NCBI GenBank assembly: GCA_036511675.1
Contig: DATCBU010000072.1
Span: 1 to 63,068 of the forward strand
Length of the DNA: 63,068 bases
From: Chersky-840 sp036511675
GTDB taxonomy: Bacteria > Actinomycetota > Acidimicrobiia > Acidimicrobiales > UBA8190
Direction of reading: 5' to 3'
The translations under genes and the position numbers were made by a program. The stretch's first letter is position 1. Each line of letters starts with the position of its first letter. Positions 61,270-63,068 of the stretch are shown here, piece after piece. The notes beneath the pieces were generated by a model. The model was given only the letters and a program-made list of their open reading frames with translations. It did no database searches and had not been told where the DNA came from.

Positions 61270-61632
61270 ATGGATCATTCGATGCCGAACACCAGCGACG
61301 ACCTCCACCGACAGATGGCCGAGCTCGACCAATGCATCGGGAGCCTTCGTGCCGTGCTTCTTCGATACAAGAAGGCGAACATCGCCCTCATGCACCTTAT
61401 TGAAGGTGGAACTCCGACGCTCGAAGCATTGGAACGGGTCCATGCCTCTCGCCACCGACCGGAGCTCAGCGACGCTCTCGATCAACTGGCCGGTGCTCGT
61501 CACGAAAGCCGGGTGGCGCTCCTCTCGCTGGCTCTGCAACAGGGAGCCTCTATGGCAGACGTCGGACGAGCATTCAGCGTGTCACGCCAACTTGCCTCCC
61601 GGTTGGCGGCCGAGATCAGAAAGGATTCGTGA
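61270..61632 (+). CDS. small helical protein with a helix-turn-helix-like C-terminus
   Basis: 120 residues from ATG 61270 (ATG 61282 is an alternative). Two long helices in the first 85 residues, then MADVGRAFSVSRQLASRLAAEI, which looks like a helix-turn-helix. Possibly a small DNA-binding protein. No family recognised. Faces the amidohydrolase gene. Confidence 0.55.
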   Translation: MDHSMPNTSDDLHRQMAELDQCIGSLRAVLLRYKKANIALMHLIEGGTPTLEALERVHASRHRPELSDALDQLAGARHESRVALLSLALQQGASMADVGRAFSVSRQLASRLAAEIRKDS

Positions 61633-61654
61633 TGGCAACGGTGCGCCAACGCAC

Positions 61655-62521
61655 CTAACAGCGAAAGACGCGCTCTGCGTTCCCGGCAAAGAGCCTCTCG
61701 CGGGATTCGCTGTCGAGGCCGGCCGTCACGGCGCTGAAGGTGGCGTAGAGCTCGTCGAAGGTGCCGTACATCGAGTCAACGGGGAAGTTGCTGGCGAACA
61801 TGCAGCGGTCGACGCCGAAGGCCTCGATGGCGTACTCGAGCCAGGGGGCGAAGGCATCGACGCCCATGGACCCGAAGGGCATCGCCAAGCCCGAGAGCTT
61901 GCACACGACGTTGTCGCCGAGGCCGGCTAGCGCGTCGATGCCGGCCTCCCACAAGGCTCGCTCCTCGTCAGAATTCGAGCGGGGCCATCCCGTGTGCTCG
62001 ACGACGACGGTCAGATCATCGAAGCCGGTGAGCTGCTCGGCTGCGACTCGAAGTTGATCGGGATGGGTCATCAGCTCGAACAGCAGGGCCCGCTCCTGGA
62101 GGGCGTGAAGCACTCCGGCGTCGGGGACCGGCCCCATGTTGGCTCCCATGGGCCGGACCCCTCGGAAACGTGAAGCGGTCATCTGCCGGTCGATGAGCTC
62201 GATGGCCTCAGCCACCGTGTCGGTCGGAGGGAGACCGCCGATGATGGCGTCGGGACGGCCGCTAGCAGCAGCGTTGTGATCGAGCTCGATGGTTTCCTCG
62301 ATCGAGTGACGTCCGGTGGCGGCGGCGACGTTGACGATCTTCTCCACATTCCACCGGGCCGTCTCGGCCTGATAGCTGTCGACATCGAAGCGGCGGTACA
62401 TCCTCGAGGCGTCCCCCCCACCGCCTTGCGGGGGGCGCGAGAGGTACGGGTACCAGTCCGTGCGGGCGGGGTCCCAGAGATGCACATGAGCGTCGACCAC
62501 GCGGGTGGGCTGGGCGGTCAT
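61655..62521 (-). CDS. amidohydrolase 2 family metal-dependent hydrolase
   Basis: 288 residues with the TIM-barrel metal site. VVDAHVHLWDPARTDWYPYL has the HxH pair, VEHTGWPR the third His, and FASNFPVD the catalytic Asp. Relatives include lactone hydrolases and dihydroxyacid decarboxylases. ATG 62521 overlaps the stop of the upstream SDR-like gene by 4 bp, so the two belong together. Substrate unknown. Confidence 0.87.
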   Translation of the reverse strand: MTAQPTRVVDAHVHLWDPARTDWYPYLSRPPQGGGGDASRMYRRFDVDSYQAETARWNVEKIVNVAAATGRHSIEETIELDHNAAASGRPDAIIGGLPPTDTVAEAIELIDRQMTASRFRGVRPMGANMGPVPDAGVLHALQERALLFELMTHPDQLRVAAEQLTGFDDLTVVVEHTGWPRSNSDEERALWEAGIDALAGLGDNVVCKLSGLAMPFGSMGVDAFAPWLEYAIEAFGVDRCMFASNFPVDSMYGTFDELYATFSAVTAGLDSESRERLFAGNAERVFRC

Positions 62522-63068
62522 CGGGGCTCCATGGCCGGCTGGTGGCCGTCGCCGGTGAGGACCTCCCGGAGCGTGGCGTCGAGCCAGTCGGGGACGGCGG
62601 GTCCGCCGTAGGTGATGCTGCCGATGGGTCGGGGGTGACTGCGAAGGCCGAGCCAGCCATCGCCCACCACCAGCTCCGCACCGGCGAGAGCCGTCGCCTC
62701 GGGCTCGCCGAGCAGGTGGGCGACGAGGACACCGACGGGCGGCCCGGCCGCCACCTCCGAAGCCTCGATGCTGGCGGCAAAGGCAGTGACCCGCCCTTCG
62801 GTCGCACCCGCGGCGGCTCGCGCCAGCTGCGCCGCCGCCTGGGCTCGACTGCGGCCTCCGGTGGTCACGGCGTCGGTGAGGGTCACCAGGCGGACCCCGC
62901 GGCCGGCACCTGCCGCGTACTCGGTGGCCGCCCGGGCCCAGGCGGCGTCGGTATGGAGGTGTTCGACGATGCCACGATGCTCGGCGAGCACCTGCTCCCA
63001 GCCGACCGGGGCGGTGGCGCCGGGTGGGGGACCGGCGGGCGCGACGACGATGGCGTCGATCGGCCCGG
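62518..63068 (-). CDS. SDR-like protein (5' end cut by window)
   Basis: 183 residues, open at the right edge. VLAEHRGIVEHLHTDAAWARA, GVRLVTLTDAVTTGGRSRAQAAAQLARAAAG and the tail LDATLREVLTGDG follow the second half of a Rossmann/SDR fold, but the YxxxK pair is not seen, so it may be an inactive or ligand-binding relative. Overlaps the amidohydrolase gene by 4 bp; the N-terminus and cofactor loop lie outside the window. Confidence 0.65.
   Translation of the reverse strand, partial: GPIDAIVVAPAGPPPGATAPVGWEQVLAEHRGIVEHLHTDAAWARAATEYAAGAGRGVRLVTLTDAVTTGGRSRAQAAAQLARAAAGATEGRVTAFAASIEASEVAAGPPVGVLVAHLLGEPEATALAGAELVVGDGWLGLRSHPRPIGSITYGGPAVPDWLDATLREVLTGDGHQPAMEPR

Overview
This is about 63 kb of very GC-rich DNA packed with genes on both strands. 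GTG and TTG starts are frequent, adjacent genes often overlap by 4 bp (ATGA or GTGA), and several transcripts look leaderless. Together with an F420/FMN split-barrel oxidoreductase of the Rv0121 type, neocarzinostatin-fold secreted proteins, a MetX close to the mycobacterial one, and a DEAD-box helicase carrying a cold-shock domain, this points to the chromosome of a free-living actinobacterium. Acidimicrobiia is my best guess, which is inference. I see no tRNA, rRNA, CRISPR array, insertion sequence or prophage genes. Both ends of the window cut through genes.

Layout. 1-2.7 kb: two divergent paralogous secreted proteins with neocarzinostatin-like domains and Thr-rich linkers. 2.9-6.4 kb: a sulfur-amino-acid block (cysteine dioxygenase, rhodanese, MetY, MetX), apparently starting from a leaderless promoter. 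6.4-7.1 kb: a pilin-like gene preceded by a candidate c-di-GMP-I (GEMM-like) RNA. 7.1-16.5 kb: small conserved genes, a DMT transporter with a flippase-like membrane protein, two split-barrel flavoproteins, the DEAD/cold-shock fusion, a degraded cold-shock gene, a group-2 sigma factor behind a coupled leader ORF, and an anchored DUF5666-like protein. 16.5-22.3 kb: kdpFABC with an extra 27-residue membrane ORF in front, two upstream direct repeats, no KdpDE, and a universal stress protein. 22.4-26.5 kb: a divergent Fur-family (Zur-like) regulator and a four-gene metal ABC importer, with a candidate operator between -35 and -10.

26.5-35.3 kb: DinB and YdeI-type genes, an M50 protease with CBS-like tail, a NUDIX hydrolase, a zinc-ribbon protein with a histidine phosphatase, a sulfatase, a haloalkane dehalogenase with its TetR regulator, a quinone oxidoreductase and a SnoaL-like protein. 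35.3-46.7 kb: a polyamine/GABA catabolic region with three class-III aminotransferases (one GabT), an Lrp regulator, a PuuB-like FAD oxidase, an APC permease, a universal stress protein, a saccharopine-dehydrogenase-like enzyme and an aminobutyraldehyde dehydrogenase. Together these could import putrescine-like amines and oxidise them through GABA to succinate semialdehyde. 46.7-49.3 kb: an overlapping SDR-QueA-SufR-like operon with a perfect AT-rich palindrome on its promoter. 49.3-63 kb: ArsR and WYL regulators, a second DMT transporter, an MFS protein fused to a cyclic-nucleotide-binding domain, two secreted glycoside-hydrolase-like proteins, a decayed monooxygenase-like gene, a branched-chain-type ABC binding protein, and an amidohydrolase overlapping a partial SDR-like gene at the right edge.

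I found no obvious defence or biosynthetic system. The observations most worth following are the GEMM-like RNA before the pilin gene, the self-regulated SDR-QueA-SufR operon, the coupled leader ORF of the sigma factor, the extra small ORF in the kdp operon, and the divergent neocarzinostatin-like pair.
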